Assembly (NCBI RefSeq): GCF_000416985.1
Contig: NZ_ATDL01000018.1
Coordinates: forward strand, 157,980-221,979
Direction of reading: 5' to 3'
DNA from: Sphingobacterium paucimobilis HER1398
Lineage (GTDB): Bacteria; Bacteroidota; Bacteroidia; Sphingobacteriales; Sphingobacteriaceae
Length of the DNA: 64,000 bases
Positions 17,684-27,700 of the stretch are shown here, one piece after another. Below the pieces are notes generated by a model. It saw only the letters and a list, made by a program, of their open reading frames with translations, did not search any database and had not been told where the DNA came from. Numbering within the stretch: the stretch's first letter is position 1; every line of letters begins with the position of its first letter. The translations under genes and the position numbers were made by a program.

Positions 17684-20600
17684 TTAAAAAGTTATATCTA
17701 CCCCACCCGATATAATCCGTTGCAGCGGGTATTTCAATCCATTTTGAGAACCAATTTCCGGATCCCACATTTTGAAATAAGAAAAGGTCAACAAATTGCT
17801 TCCTCTTAAAAAGACACGTGCATTATTCATCCACATCTTTTGTTGCGTTGATTTGGGAAGCGTATAGCCAACTTCCATATTTTTGAGTCGCAGGTAGGAA
17901 GCATCAACTAACCACCAGGTAGAATACATCATATTATTACTACTCTCTATGTTTGAAAGTCTAGGCCATATAACATTGCTAGAGGGATTTTCAGGAGTCC
18001 AACGATCATCCACATTAGCATAGATATTCCCCGTACCACCACCGCCACTTCCTGGCACCAATGTAGATCCCTGCAACATATTACTAAAATTTGTTGCTCC
18101 CTGAAACAAGAACCCCATATCAAAGTTCTTGTATCGTGTGTTTAACCCAAATCCAACAATCGTCTGGGGCACATATGGCTTACCGATCGGGGCACGATCG
18201 TATGCATCTACCTTTCCATCTTTGTTGAGATCACGATATTTGATATCTCCTGCTCGCACTTTTCCAAACATTGGTTGAGCTATACCTTCCTTTAGTATTC
18301 CTTTCGATTCATCCTCAAAATCTTTAAACTGGTACAGACCTTCGGCTATCAAACCGATATGCTGATTAAGCGACTGCCCGGTCTGAGCTCTCGTTGAATA
18401 TTTCAGATTATCCGGTTCATCAAATTCCACCACCTTGTTTTTTGCATAAGTTACATTTCCGCGTGCCGATAAAAACCAATCCTTATTAATCTGATGATTG
18501 ACTAAAAATTCGACTTCTACGCCTTGATTATCTACTTTTCCAAAATTGGCATAAGGCGTAAGGTTGAATCCGGCAGTTTCGGGAATAGTCTTACGCTTCA
18601 TGAAAATATCTCGTCGTTTCTCCCTGAACCAGTCAGCTTGTATATGTACCGTATTATTCCACAGCCCCAGTTCCAGTCCAGCATTTAGCTTTTCAGCTGT
18701 TTCCCAGGTCATGTCTGCTATTCCAAAATCTCCTTCTCGCCACGCTTTTGCATAGTTGAAGTTATTGGTATAGCCAAATGAATAGGCACTTACCTCATCG
18801 ATTGTTGATATGTACGCAAACCTTCTCGTATCTATCAGTTGATCGTTCCCTACCAATCCCCATGATCCGCGGAGTTTCAGCTTAGAAACAGTAGCTCTCC
18901 AAGGCTCGAAAAATGCTTCGTTAGAAGGCATCCATCCCATCGCAAATGAAGGGAAGAATCCGAAGCGTTTACCCACTCTAAAGTTTTCTGAACCATTATA
19001 ACCGAAATTAAACTCTGCAAAATATCGGTTGTCATACGCATAGGCGGAACGAGCTGCTATTCCGGTATTTCGAAAAGGCAGAGACAATATAGATGTTGAA
19101 GCACGCTGGTCGACAAAATCCCGCATATTGAAGAGCATCAATCCATCTACATTATGTTTTCCTCCGAAAGTCCGGTTATAATTCAAGCGACTTTCAAAAT
19201 AGATAGTACGGTCGCCTCCTGAATCCCTGCTATAATTCAGGAACTCCTGTCCTTGGTCCACATCGGTTGTAATTAACTCACCTTCTTCATTCCGTCCCGT
19301 AGCAAAAAATGTACGCGGAGTCTTCGTCCTCTTCTGATTATGAATATTATAAGAATCAAATGAAGCCAACACGCTCCCTTTCAATCCCTCTAATACAGGG
19401 AACAGCATACCGATATCCTGAACCACATTGACCGAGGTTTCCAGATTGCTTTCAAAACGTAGCTGATAGCCCGTCTGTGTTGCATCTGACCAGGGGTTGT
19501 ACCGTGCTGCAATCTTAGCTATTTGTCCATTCGAATACACAACAGGATGGCTATTGGGCGGTGTGTCCATCGCCCTGCTCAGAATCGAACTGATCCCAAC
19601 CCCAGGCGCACGACGTTCATTTATAAATCCACCGATGCCTACGGCCACTTTTGTCGAACTGGTTAGATTTAGGTCAACATTTGATCGGAGATTATACTTT
19701 TTCATTCCCAATTGAGAATCATAGTTTTGCCTATCATCTGTCACAATCATTCCTTTTTCTGTAAAATAGGCCATAATGAGACTATACTGCAATCTTTCCG
19801 ATCCACCGTTGATATCGAAACTAAGCCTGCCATTACTGCTATAAGGCTTAGTTACAGCATCCATCCAATTGACATTGGCATATAAGTCAGGATCATAGCC
19901 CATCTCCGTTCTCTTGATCCTACTCTCCTCAAAGGATGGTGCCATCCCTGATAGAATATTCGCCGCATTGATTGTCTCCATGTATTTAACAGCACCTACA
20001 AACTGAGGCAGTTTTGTCGGCTCCGAGATTCCATAGTCAGTCTTAAACGTTAACTTCGGCTTACCTTGCTTTCCTCTTTTGGTTTGAATGAGGATTACAC
20101 CATTAGCCCCCCTAACTCCGTAAACTGCTGTAGCTGTTGCATCTTTTAATATGGAAAAGGATGCAATCTCTTCTGGAGAGATATTGTTCAGGCTTCTTTC
20201 GATACCGTCTACTAGTACTAAAGGGGCCGCATTGGCACCAAATGTATTAATTCCACGTATCCAAAAATCCGAGTTATCATATCCGGGTTCACCACTGCGC
20301 TGTACCGCTATCACACCAGCGACCTGACCTGCTAGGCTATTCGATATAGACCGGGTCTGGTTAGATTGCAATACTTCAGGTTTTATCGTCGTAATAGCAC
20401 CAATAACACTTTCACGTCGCTGTGTACCGTAACCTACTACAACTACCTCATCGATATTACCTTGTTCCTGTACAAGCTTAATATTTAACTCAAGGGATTC
20501 CCCCACAACAACATCTTTAGGGACAAAACCAACCAACATCAATTGTAGGACATCTCCCTTTCCTGCCTCAATAATAAAATTACCGTACTCATCCGTTGAC

Positions 20601-21010
20601 GTGGCTTTTGTGCTTCCCTTCACCCTTATTGTCACCCCTCCCAACTTGACATTCTGCTCATCCCTCACCACACCATTAATTCTTCTTTGCTGCTTTCTTT
20701 TTTCATTGCCTGTTTTAGTGACGACAATATTCCCAGTATGTTCGCTCACTTTGAATCCTTTTTCCTCCAACAATTTGGTAAGCAGGACATTATTATAGCT
20801 CGATTCGACCATAATCGGAGATATGTCATCTAGGTTATACGCAAATCGAATCTTATACTTAGACTCCAATTTGCTAAGCACATTAACCAGCGGTTCCTTA
20901 TTGTTCGTAACCGATGCCTTCAAGTCTTTAAGATCCTGACCAAAGACCGTCCAAGGTAACGAAAACAATAGTCCAAAGGCAGTCAGCCTTCTGAGTTGTC
21001 TTACATCCAT
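17684..21010 (-). CDS. SusC/RagA TonB-linked outer-membrane transporter with STN domain
   Basis: TonB-dependent transporter of 1108 residues for SusCD locus 2. A signal peptide (to about residue 25) precedes an STN domain (about 28-100), a carboxypeptidase-regulatory-like domain (INGVVRDEQNVKLGGVTIRVKG, near 112), the LVQEQGNIDEVVVVGYGTQ TonB-box motif, and the plug with NSLAGQVAGV and TAVYGVRGANGVILIQTKRG. The barrel ends in VDITF, a typical terminal aromatic signature. The STN domain and the upstream FecR/sigma pair indicate substrate-induced regulation. The accessory genes (EEP hydrolase, SusE-like and discoidin lipoproteins) suggest a phosphate-containing or glycoconjugate substrate, which is inference. 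Confidence 0.94.
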   Translation of the reverse strand: MDVRQLRRLTAFGLLFSLPWTVFGQDLKDLKASVTNNKEPLVNVLSKLESKYKIRFAYNLDDISPIMVESSYNNVLLTKLLEEKGFKVSEHTGNIVVTKTGNEKRKQQRRINGVVRDEQNVKLGGVTIRVKGSTKATSTDEYGNFIIEAGKGDVLQLMLVGFVPKDVVVGESLELNIKLVQEQGNIDEVVVVGYGTQRRESVIGAITTIKPEVLQSNQTRSISNSLAGQVAGVIAVQRSGEPGYDNSDFWIRGINTFGANAAPLVLVDGIERSLNNISPEEIASFSILKDATATAVYGVRGANGVILIQTKRGKQGKPKLTFKTDYGISEPTKLPQFVGAVKYMETINAANILSGMAPSFEESRIKRTEMGYDPDLYANVNWMDAVTKPYSSNGRLSFDINGGSERLQYSLIMAYFTEKGMIVTDDRQNYDSQLGMKKYNLRSNVDLNLTSSTKVAVGIGGFINERRAPGVGISSILSRAMDTPPNSHPVVYSNGQIAKIAARYNPWSDATQTGYQLRFESNLETSVNVVQDIGMLFPVLEGLKGSVLASFDSYNIHNQKRTKTPRTFFATGRNEEGELITTDVDQGQEFLNYSRDSGGDRTIYFESRLNYNRTFGGKHNVDGLMLFNMRDFVDQRASTSILSLPFRNTGIAARSAYAYDNRYFAEFNFGYNGSENFRVGKRFGFFPSFAMGWMPSNEAFFEPWRATVSKLKLRGSWGLVGNDQLIDTRRFAYISTIDEVSAYSFGYTNNFNYAKAWREGDFGIADMTWETAEKLNAGLELGLWNNTVHIQADWFREKRRDIFMKRKTIPETAGFNLTPYANFGKVDNQGVEVEFLVNHQINKDWFLSARGNVTYAKNKVVEFDEPDNLKYSTRAQTGQSLNQHIGLIAEGLYQFKDFEDESKGILKEGIAQPMFGKVRAGDIKYRDLNKDGKVDAYDRAPIGKPYVPQTIVGFGLNTRYKNFDMGFLFQGATNFSNMLQGSTLVPGSGGGGTGNIYANVDDRWTPENPSSNVIWPRLSNIESSNNMMYSTWWLVDASYLRLKNMEVGYTLPKSTQQKMWMNNARVFLRGSNLLTFSYFKMWDPEIGSQNGLKYPLQRIISGGVDITF

Positions 21011-21057
21011 TCAATAAAATATTAAGGTTATTTTTTAGAGAGAAGGTATCAGTATAC

Positions 21058-21975
21058 CTATTTTTTTAATACGATTTGATCATGCTCAAAAGCAAAGTCC
21101 AGGTTATTAATTTCGCAAAGTAACTGTACTGCTTCCAGCACACTAAGTTTGCTATCAAAGGACACTTTCGATTTAATGTCCGTATTGACATTTGGCGCCA
21201 ATACGATATGCGCATCATAACTTTGATTCAATGATTCTACAATTTCACGAAGTGATTTATTTTCAAAGTTCAGACTTGGAGCCAATGTTGCATGCAGCTC
21301 TGTATTTCCGTCGGTAACTTTAACATAATCTCCCTTTTGCAGCACTGCAATTTCCTGGTGATCTTTAGAAACGAATACACGTCCTTTGTCAACAGCAACA
21401 CTAAACATATTTTGCCCAGCAGAGACTTCAAACTCTGTCCCCAAGACTCGGGTTACGAACCCCTCTTCCGTTTTTACAAAGAAAGGTTTAGAATCGGATT
21501 TCACTTTAAAATAGCCGCTTCCAATCAATGTTACGCTACGTTCATCAGCGGTAAAACTCATTGCCGAAATTAATGCGTCATCTTTCAAAATGACTTCTGA
21601 CCCATCCGCTAGAACAACAGTACGTTCTACTTGAGAAGTTTTAGAAATGGTTGCCAACTCTGTCACATTCGTGAGATCTTGATTAAAAAACCAAAATGCG
21701 CCAATACAGAGCATTGCCGCCGCATAAGGAATCAACTTCTTCCATAAGGGACGTACCACCCCAAAGTCTTCTTGCTTCAATAAATACTGGAGCTGCAAAA
21801 GATCATCCTCAGAAAGCTGTTGTATTTGATCGAACAACGAGGAATGTATTTCAGAGAGCTTATCTCCGTCAGGATTCTCTTTAATAAATTGTAAGAATCG
21901 AGCTCTCTTCTTCGAGCTCAGTCGGCCGTCCAAAAAATCGCGGACCATCGTATCGAGGGATTCTATCTTCTTCAT
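21058..21975 (-). CDS. FecR-family anti-sigma regulator with DUF4974
   Basis: Anti-sigma factor for SusCD locus 2 (305 residues, shorter than the 385 of locus 1). The N-terminal cytoplasmic part (FLDGRLSSKKRARFLQFIKENPDG) precedes one membrane segment near residues 83-100 (LIPYAAAMLCIGAFWFF). The FecR core follows, with RTVVLADGSEVILKDDALIS near 118, and the C-terminal DUF4974 domain (about 235-305, LNFENKSLREIVESLNQ) should contact the STN domain of SusC. It sits 45 bp after the sigma stop and 47 bp before susC. Confidence 0.92.
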   Translation of the reverse strand: MKKIESLDTMVRDFLDGRLSSKKRARFLQFIKENPDGDKLSEIHSSLFDQIQQLSEDDLLQLQYLLKQEDFGVVRPLWKKLIPYAAAMLCIGAFWFFNQDLTNVTELATISKTSQVERTVVLADGSEVILKDDALISAMSFTADERSVTLIGSGYFKVKSDSKPFFVKTEEGFVTRVLGTEFEVSAGQNMFSVAVDKGRVFVSKDHQEIAVLQKGDYVKVTDGNTELHATLAPSLNFENKSLREIVESLNQSYDAHIVLAPNVNTDIKSKVSFDSKLSVLEAVQLLCEINNLDFAFEHDQIVLKK

Positions 21976-22020
21976 ATCGTACTTCTAAACGTTTCAGTTT
22001 AAGATATCCCTCATTATTTT

Positions 22021-22581
22021 TTAAAAATTCAATAAAACTACCAGTAAAGATAGATGAGCATAGTATTTCTCAAGATACCCCCGTACCGTTTTAGACATCT
22101 TAGTCATATGCCTTTCCAACGTTTTGATATTGATCTGAAAGCGTTCAGAGACTTCTTTATAGCTACATCCATTCAGTTTAATCTCAAAATAAATCTTACG
22201 GTAGTCATCTTTAAATGGTTCAAGTGCCTTTTCTGTTGCCTCCAACAGTTCTTTATAATACAGCATATCAGACGAGAGACTGTTTGCGTACGCTGCTTCG
22301 CTAAGATACATGCCCTCATACTTGGATTTACGGCACCGATCTATCCAAAGGTTTTTTGACACTACCTTCATAAATCCCATACGTGCTGCATCTGTTTCGA
22401 ACTGAGTCCAAGCAGACCATAGTTTGGCAAAAGCCTCTTGGCTAATATCCTTAGCTGTTTCCTCATCGACCCCCATGAAAACTAATGTGAGCTTAACTTT
22501 CAAAAAGTTATCACGATAAAAACCAGAGAACTGAGTTTGTAATTCCGTATCATCCAACTGTGTAATAACAAGCTTTTCCAT
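22021..22581 (-). CDS. ECF-type RNA polymerase sigma-70 factor
   Basis: Heads SusCD locus 2. From the ATG at 22,581 (MEKLVITQL) it has 186 residues. Region 2 contains VDEETAKDISQEAFAKLWSAW and region 4 contains the helix-turn-helix LNGCSYKEVSERFQINIKTLERHMTKMSK. The C-terminal HLSLLVVLLNF is hydrophobic as in the locus 1 sigma factor. The two sigma factors are clearly not recent copies of each other, which is expected if each serves its own SusCD operon. The gene is divergent from the desaturase, so promoters of both lie in 22,582-22,889. Confidence 0.9.
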   Translation of the reverse strand: MEKLVITQLDDTELQTQFSGFYRDNFLKVKLTLVFMGVDEETAKDISQEAFAKLWSAWTQFETDAARMGFMKVVSKNLWIDRCRKSKYEGMYLSEAAYANSLSSDMLYYKELLEATEKALEPFKDDYRKIYFEIKLNGCSYKEVSERFQINIKTLERHMTKMSKTVRGYLEKYYAHLSLLVVLLNF

Positions 22582-22889
22582 ATAAAATAAGTACATGTTT
22601 GACGCTATACTTCACAGACGATTCATCGAGTGAGTTAGATTATAGATGGTTAATTCTGATTACAAGTATAAGACTTTAGTTTCTAAAATCAAAAATACAA
22701 CAATTCCAATATTCATAAATTTTCGTTGAATACGAGCTCGGAAGCCTCTATCACTCCTCATTACCCATAATTTAACACCAATTTAACGAACTATCATGCA
22801 GGTTATTAAAGTTTTAATCGTAAGTTTACATCGTCTAGTCAATTTAGTCTGGCGTTAAATAATCAACTTACTTCCCCACTATCATTTCA
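22582..22889. other. Divergent promoter region, sigma gene / desaturase
   Basis: This 308-bp AT-rich gap must contain both promoters. TAAGTTTA near 22,822 is one mismatch from the -7 consensus for the desaturase, but no convincing -33 box accompanies it. I see no repeats or hairpins. Confidence 0.4.
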
Positions 22890-23951
22890 ATGACCCCAAC
22901 CATCAAGTTCAACAATGTGAACGCGCTATTTTCGCGTGCTCTTAAAGAAAAAACCAATCAATATTTTAAAGAAACACTCCAAAAGAAAACGGGCAATCGT
23001 CGGATTTTTATCAAAGCGACCATCTTACTACTGACATTTGTCGCTCTTTACAGTTTATTGGTATTTGTACAACCACACTGGGCTATATCTATAGTACTAT
23101 GTATCTTATTTGGCATCAATCTGGCCGCCATCGGTTTTAATATCATGCACGATGCAGGGCACAACTCCTTTTCGGAAAGCAAGCGCCTCAATACATTTTT
23201 ATCCTATTCGCTCAATCTATTGGGTGGTAATATCTATTTCTGGAAACTAAAACACAATATCGCGCACCATACCTACACCAATATCGATGGTGAAGATCAT
23301 GATATCGAGGTGAAATTTATGCGCATACACCACGATCAAAAGCTACGGAAACACCACCGCTACCAACGTTTTTACTTTCCCTTGCTCTATGGTATTTCCT
23401 ACTTAGCATGGATCTTTTATCAGGATTATGAAAAGTATTTCAGACAGCGCATGGGCAATAATCCCGAAAAGTTCCATTTTCCCCTACAAGAAAAACTGAT
23501 CTTCTGGACCAGTAAAATCTTCCACTTCGGACTTTTTGTAGTCGTACCAGTTCTAACTGTTGGATGGTTATCGACACTGCTCGGCCTATTGATTGCAGGA
23601 GCGGTATGCGGCATGAGCCTAGCAACCGTATTCCAACTGGCTCACGTGGTCTCCGAGACCGAGTTCAAAACCATTGATGAGGCCAAGGTAAAAGAGGAAT
23701 GGATGATCCATCAGATACAGTCCACAGCCAATTTTTCAACCAAAAGCAAAGTACTCACCTGGATACTTGGTGGACTCAACTATCAGGTAGAACACCATCT
23801 GTTTCCCAAGATCAGTCACGTGCACTATCCTGCGCTCAACCGTATCGTAAGGCAGACCTGTCAAGAATATAATATTAAATATAATGAGTTCAAGTCGTTT
23901 TGGGCTGCTTTTCGCTCCCACGTGGAAGTGATCCACGCCATGTCCAGATAA
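22890..23951 (+). CDS. Membrane fatty-acid (acyl-CoA) desaturase
   Basis: Di-iron membrane desaturase of 353 residues that inserts double bonds into acyl chains, adjusting membrane fluidity. The three histidine boxes are intact: HDAGH at 87-91, HNIAHH at 122-127 and QVEHH at 299-303. The glutamine in place of the first histidine of the last box is the mark of front-end or linoleoyl-CoA-type (delta-5/delta-6) desaturases, although no fused cytochrome b5 domain is present. Hydrophobic segments lie near 40-85 and 205-245. It is a monocistronic gene with a strong terminator just after the stop. The regiospecificity cannot be read from the sequence. Confidence 0.92.
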   Translation: MTPTIKFNNVNALFSRALKEKTNQYFKETLQKKTGNRRIFIKATILLLTFVALYSLLVFVQPHWAISIVLCILFGINLAAIGFNIMHDAGHNSFSESKRLNTFLSYSLNLLGGNIYFWKLKHNIAHHTYTNIDGEDHDIEVKFMRIHHDQKLRKHHRYQRFYFPLLYGISYLAWIFYQDYEKYFRQRMGNNPEKFHFPLQEKLIFWTSKIFHFGLFVVVPVLTVGWLSTLLGLLIAGAVCGMSLATVFQLAHVVSETEFKTIDEAKVKEEWMIHQIQSTANFSTKSKVLTWILGGLNYQVEHHLFPKISHVHYPALNRIVRQTCQEYNIKYNEFKSFWAAFRSHVEVIHAMSR

Positions 23952-23974
23952 AAGACTCATCTATTTACAAACAA

Positions 23975-24006
23975 AAGAGGCCCTGATTGAGTAATCAGGG
24001 CCTCTT
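23975..24006. terminator. Terminator after desaturase gene
   Basis: A perfect 14-bp stem, AAGAGGCCCTGATT (23,975-23,988) with AATCAGGGCCTCTT (23,993-24,006), and a 4-nt loop. It stands 23 bp after the stop codon. Confidence 0.8.
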
Positions 24007-24364
24007 GCATGGATTGCTTTCCTGAAATAAACTAAGGATAAGTAACCGAGAGTCTTCTCCGAATATCGGAGTATCTAGAAACCTAAGCTGGACTATTATT
24101 ACATTGCTTATCAATAATGCTTTATTGTTTATCCTCAAGCCGGACGGGCTCATACTTTTTTTCCGCAAAAAAGTACGCAAAAAACTCGTCGCTGTACCGT
24201 ATTGGCAAAACGGAAGTACATCCTAGTGCTATTGCCAATCCGCTAAGGCGACTTTTGTATAAGATGTACAGCTTCTACATCAATCGAACTCAGGTTAATA
24301 CCCCTATACAGTTTGTAGACCTTCCGCTTTTGCACAATAACGTAGAAACAATACACTTGTTAAC
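24007..24364. repeat. Intergenic region with dispersed TACTTTTTT hairpin element
   Basis: No gene is seen here. A hairpin at 24,153-24,175 (TACTTTTTT pairing with AAAAAAGTA around CGC) is preceded by AAGCCGGACGGGCTCA. From memory this kind of element (GGGCTCATACTTTTTT..AAAAAAGTA) is widespread in Bacteroidota intergenic DNA; I cannot confirm copy number here. The rest shows no features. Confidence 0.45.
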
Positions 24365-24778
24365 TCAATACCTCATCCCCACCAGAAAGGTCAATCGTAT
24401 AAAAGCCACCTCGCTCTTATCCTGAAGCTGTATTGGGGCATCCAGCGATTTAAGCTCCATACCATCCACAAACACCACATACAGGCCATCTTCAAAAGCC
24501 TGCATCGCCGTATCTAGCGCCTTCTCTATAGCCACCTCTTCCAGGTTATCGATATCACCAAATGCAATCTTTCCGCCTTCCGCCTGTTCACCTATCTGTT
24601 GCGGATTCAGGAAGGATACCAAAGGTATCTCTTCCCTGTTCCGATTATATCGCTGTACTTCATTCTTTACACATGCCGTTATCAGTTCTTTCAAGGTAGT
24701 GGGCACCACCTCCAGCTGATAAGGGACGTTGATCACCCTCTTCTTGCCCAGTCGCTTTAACTGTAAGGTCAGCTCCAT
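24365..24778 (-). CDS. Hypothetical protein coupled to the giant DUF4132-like gene
   Basis: A 137-residue soluble protein I do not recognise. The N-terminus MELTLQLKRLGKKRVINVPYQ reads as two antiparallel strands, followed by a TTLKELITACVKNEVQRYN helix, an acidic middle and a second helix (LEEVAIEKALDTAMQAFEDG), ending with strand-like FIRLTFLVGM. The strand-strand-helix beginning is compatible with a beta-grasp (ubiquitin-like) fold, which is speculation. It starts 3 bp after the stop of the 1668-residue protein, so the two are almost certainly cotranslated and may act together. There is no signal peptide. Confidence 0.75.
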   Translation of the reverse strand: MELTLQLKRLGKKRVINVPYQLEVVPTTLKELITACVKNEVQRYNRNREEIPLVSFLNPQQIGEQAEGGKIAFGDIDNLEEVAIEKALDTAMQAFEDGLYVVFVDGMELKSLDAPIQLQDKSEVAFIRLTFLVGMRY

Positions 24779-24781
24779 CGT

Positions 24782-27700
24782 TTAAGCATTAATCTGTTCC
24801 AGAATAGTCGGATCTTTGATCTTGTCGTCCTGCGCCAGGTAGCGCATTTTACTGATTATCTCAGCAGATTTTGGATCATCATCGACAAACGGTAAGAACA
24901 CCCTTCCCCTATGCTGACTGTGCACCGGTATGATCGACAGCTGCCTTCCACCTTTACTCACCATACCACTGCCCAAGTGTATGCTGTACTCCGCCAACTT
25001 ACCACTCACCAGGATATGACGATCTTTGACCACAATATTATCCAGGCCAAACAACTGCGCACTCTCCCTAGCTAGGGCAGCTCTCATCTCCATACTGCTA
25101 TGGCTCGCTTCCGGATCCACTTCACCCACATGTGCTACAGACACCACCAGATCCATATCCCGCATTACTTCGGAAAAGATCACCGGATCAATAGCATCAA
25201 ACGGCAATAAAGACCTGTCTTTTAGGGAATAGAAACAAATCAGTTCCAGTGTCGGTGCTTCCACATCCGATGGTGTAAACCAGTCTGCCATAGCAAACAT
25301 CGTTACCAGATAGCCTTCTTTATGAAACACCTTCTGCAATCCCTCTTCGTAGCTCACCGTCCACCCACGTCCGCGCAATAGCGCTACCGTCTTCTGTGGC
25401 TGTATCTGATGTCCCTGATAGCGGGTCGATCGTGTGCGTTGCTCCATTTCATCTGCCGTAGGTACATACAGCTCCCGGAAGACCTGTTTGAAAGGCTGCT
25501 TCATCTCATTAACAAAGAGATAGCGCTGAAAAAGATCCCACTGTACCGAATGGAATAAATCATAAGGGTGCGCAATCACCAGTTCGTCCGTATCCGTCAC
25601 CGCTATCGCCTTACCATCGGTATCCATCAGACCCAACTCCGACCAGAAGCCTGCCTTTTGTGTCTTGGGCATATACAGCACCAACTTACTGAGCATCGCC
25701 CTCACGATCGGGTGTTCCATAATCTGCCTCAATTCAGCCACCGAGTACCTGTCCCTTCGCAGCATCGAATTTTCCAACGCCAGCTTAGTTCTCGAAAACT
25801 GTTTCGTCAGATACGTTTTTCCATCTTTCAGTGCTTCAATAAGCTTGTTCTTCTTGTATTTATCCGGAACACTCTTCAGCGCTTTATCCTTTCTGCTCAC
25901 CAGCAGATCCGCCTTACCTTCCTCATTAACGACCAATTCCACCCGCACATCGTCCACCTCGACCACCGACTCCTGCATGATCTGCTGCGTAGCCTTGCCT
26001 TCCATCGCCCATACAAAACGTATGCTATCGTCAAATCCCGCATTCCGTGCTAGGTTATCCATTCCAATCTCTACCGCATTCTTTTCACTCTCCTGCCGTT
26101 GCGCGCCAAACTGCTTGCTTTCCTTGAGGAAAGTCTGCAATATATTATACCTTTTCAGCAGATCTGCCTCCGGGTTAGCTTTGGATATAGGAATCAGTCC
26201 CAATGCCATGACATAGTCCTTATCACGCTTTTCATTGATCTTTTTCAAGGTCTCCGTAATCTTGGTTTCCCCCAATAGTACCGACGAATAGGTTTTCACC
26301 CGACGGTAGCCCATACCATCCGACAGGTACTTGGCCGATTCGTGCAGCAATTTCCAATTGGCCTTGCCCAGGTTAGCATACACCCGCTTGAACCAATCAA
26401 TATCGATCGCTCCCTTTTGGAAGTCATTACGAGGCACGTTCGAATAGCGCGACAGAATAGTTTCCTTTTCGGCATCCATATAATCCGTCGTATGCGCCAG
26501 GAACCACCATACGGCCTCTTCCAGACTCGGGATCTGCATATAGTCCCCCAGCCAGTCCGCCCATTGCGTAGCGTAACAAGATACCTCCACCAGTCGTTTC
26601 TTCTCTAGTTTACTGGCTTTAAGCTGTTTCGCAAATTCTCCAAAAAGCTCCTCTTCCGCAGGGCGGCATTTTTTTAGGATATGGCTAAACGTATACTTCT
26701 TGTCCGTCCCCCCGCCGTAGCTGTACCCCCGATCAAAATTCTCCTTTCCCATACGCTGCAGTACCTCAAAGAAATAGCTGGTCCCTTCCACCTGCTGAAT
26801 CTTAGCCATATAAGGCGAAGCTTCCGTCGGCATATCGCCTCGTTCCAGTTCGACCGTCAACATATTTTTCTTCAGCAGACCGTTGATTTCCGGCATGGTA
26901 TAATGCTTAAGGCGTTGTGTATGATAATTCTGCCCCCCATCCAACAGGAAAAACAAATCCTTATTCAAAAGGGATAGAAATAGCAGATCATCGTTATGGA
27001 TCAACTGCAGGCTATACGCTTTGAACAGCAGTTCAAAACCGGGAATCTCCACTTTTATGCTATTAGAAGTGTCAAATACCTTATTTAAGAAAGGTACCAC
27101 GTCCTGTATCTTTTCGATAGGTTGGCCTTGCGCCAACTGCTGAGCGGTGATATATAACCGCACTTGATACAGGCGCAACAATTGCTTTTCATCATAGTAT
27201 GCGTAATCATCATCCATGATCGGATAGAACATCGCCCCTATCAGATCAGTCCACAGCAGCTGCTGGTTATAATAATACTCGACATTATTAAAGGTCATAC
27301 CTTTCAGTTCCTCCGAAAAGCGAGCTATGCTATCCTCGAGGACATCCAACTTGTACGCTGTCCATGTCGGTTTATCTGCATACGCATCCAACAGATGCGT
27401 CAATATCGTTATTATCTTGTTCGAATCACTGTAATAGAAATAGTTGACCTTATCATAATTAAGACCTTCAAATTCAGGAATGTATTGCCGTTGAAATGCT
27501 TTTAGATCCGCTTGAGTCTCTTGCCTGTTGTATACACTTCTGATGTACCATATTACAGCATAAAGCTCAAAATCATTGAGTCCGGCTTCCTTATACCAAG
27601 ACTTCCAAAGATCAGCCAAAGGCAGGTTATCCAGCCGCTGCATCGGGTCACTGCCCTCTTCCAACCGTTTTAGATGGGTTATCGAATTCATCAGCATTGT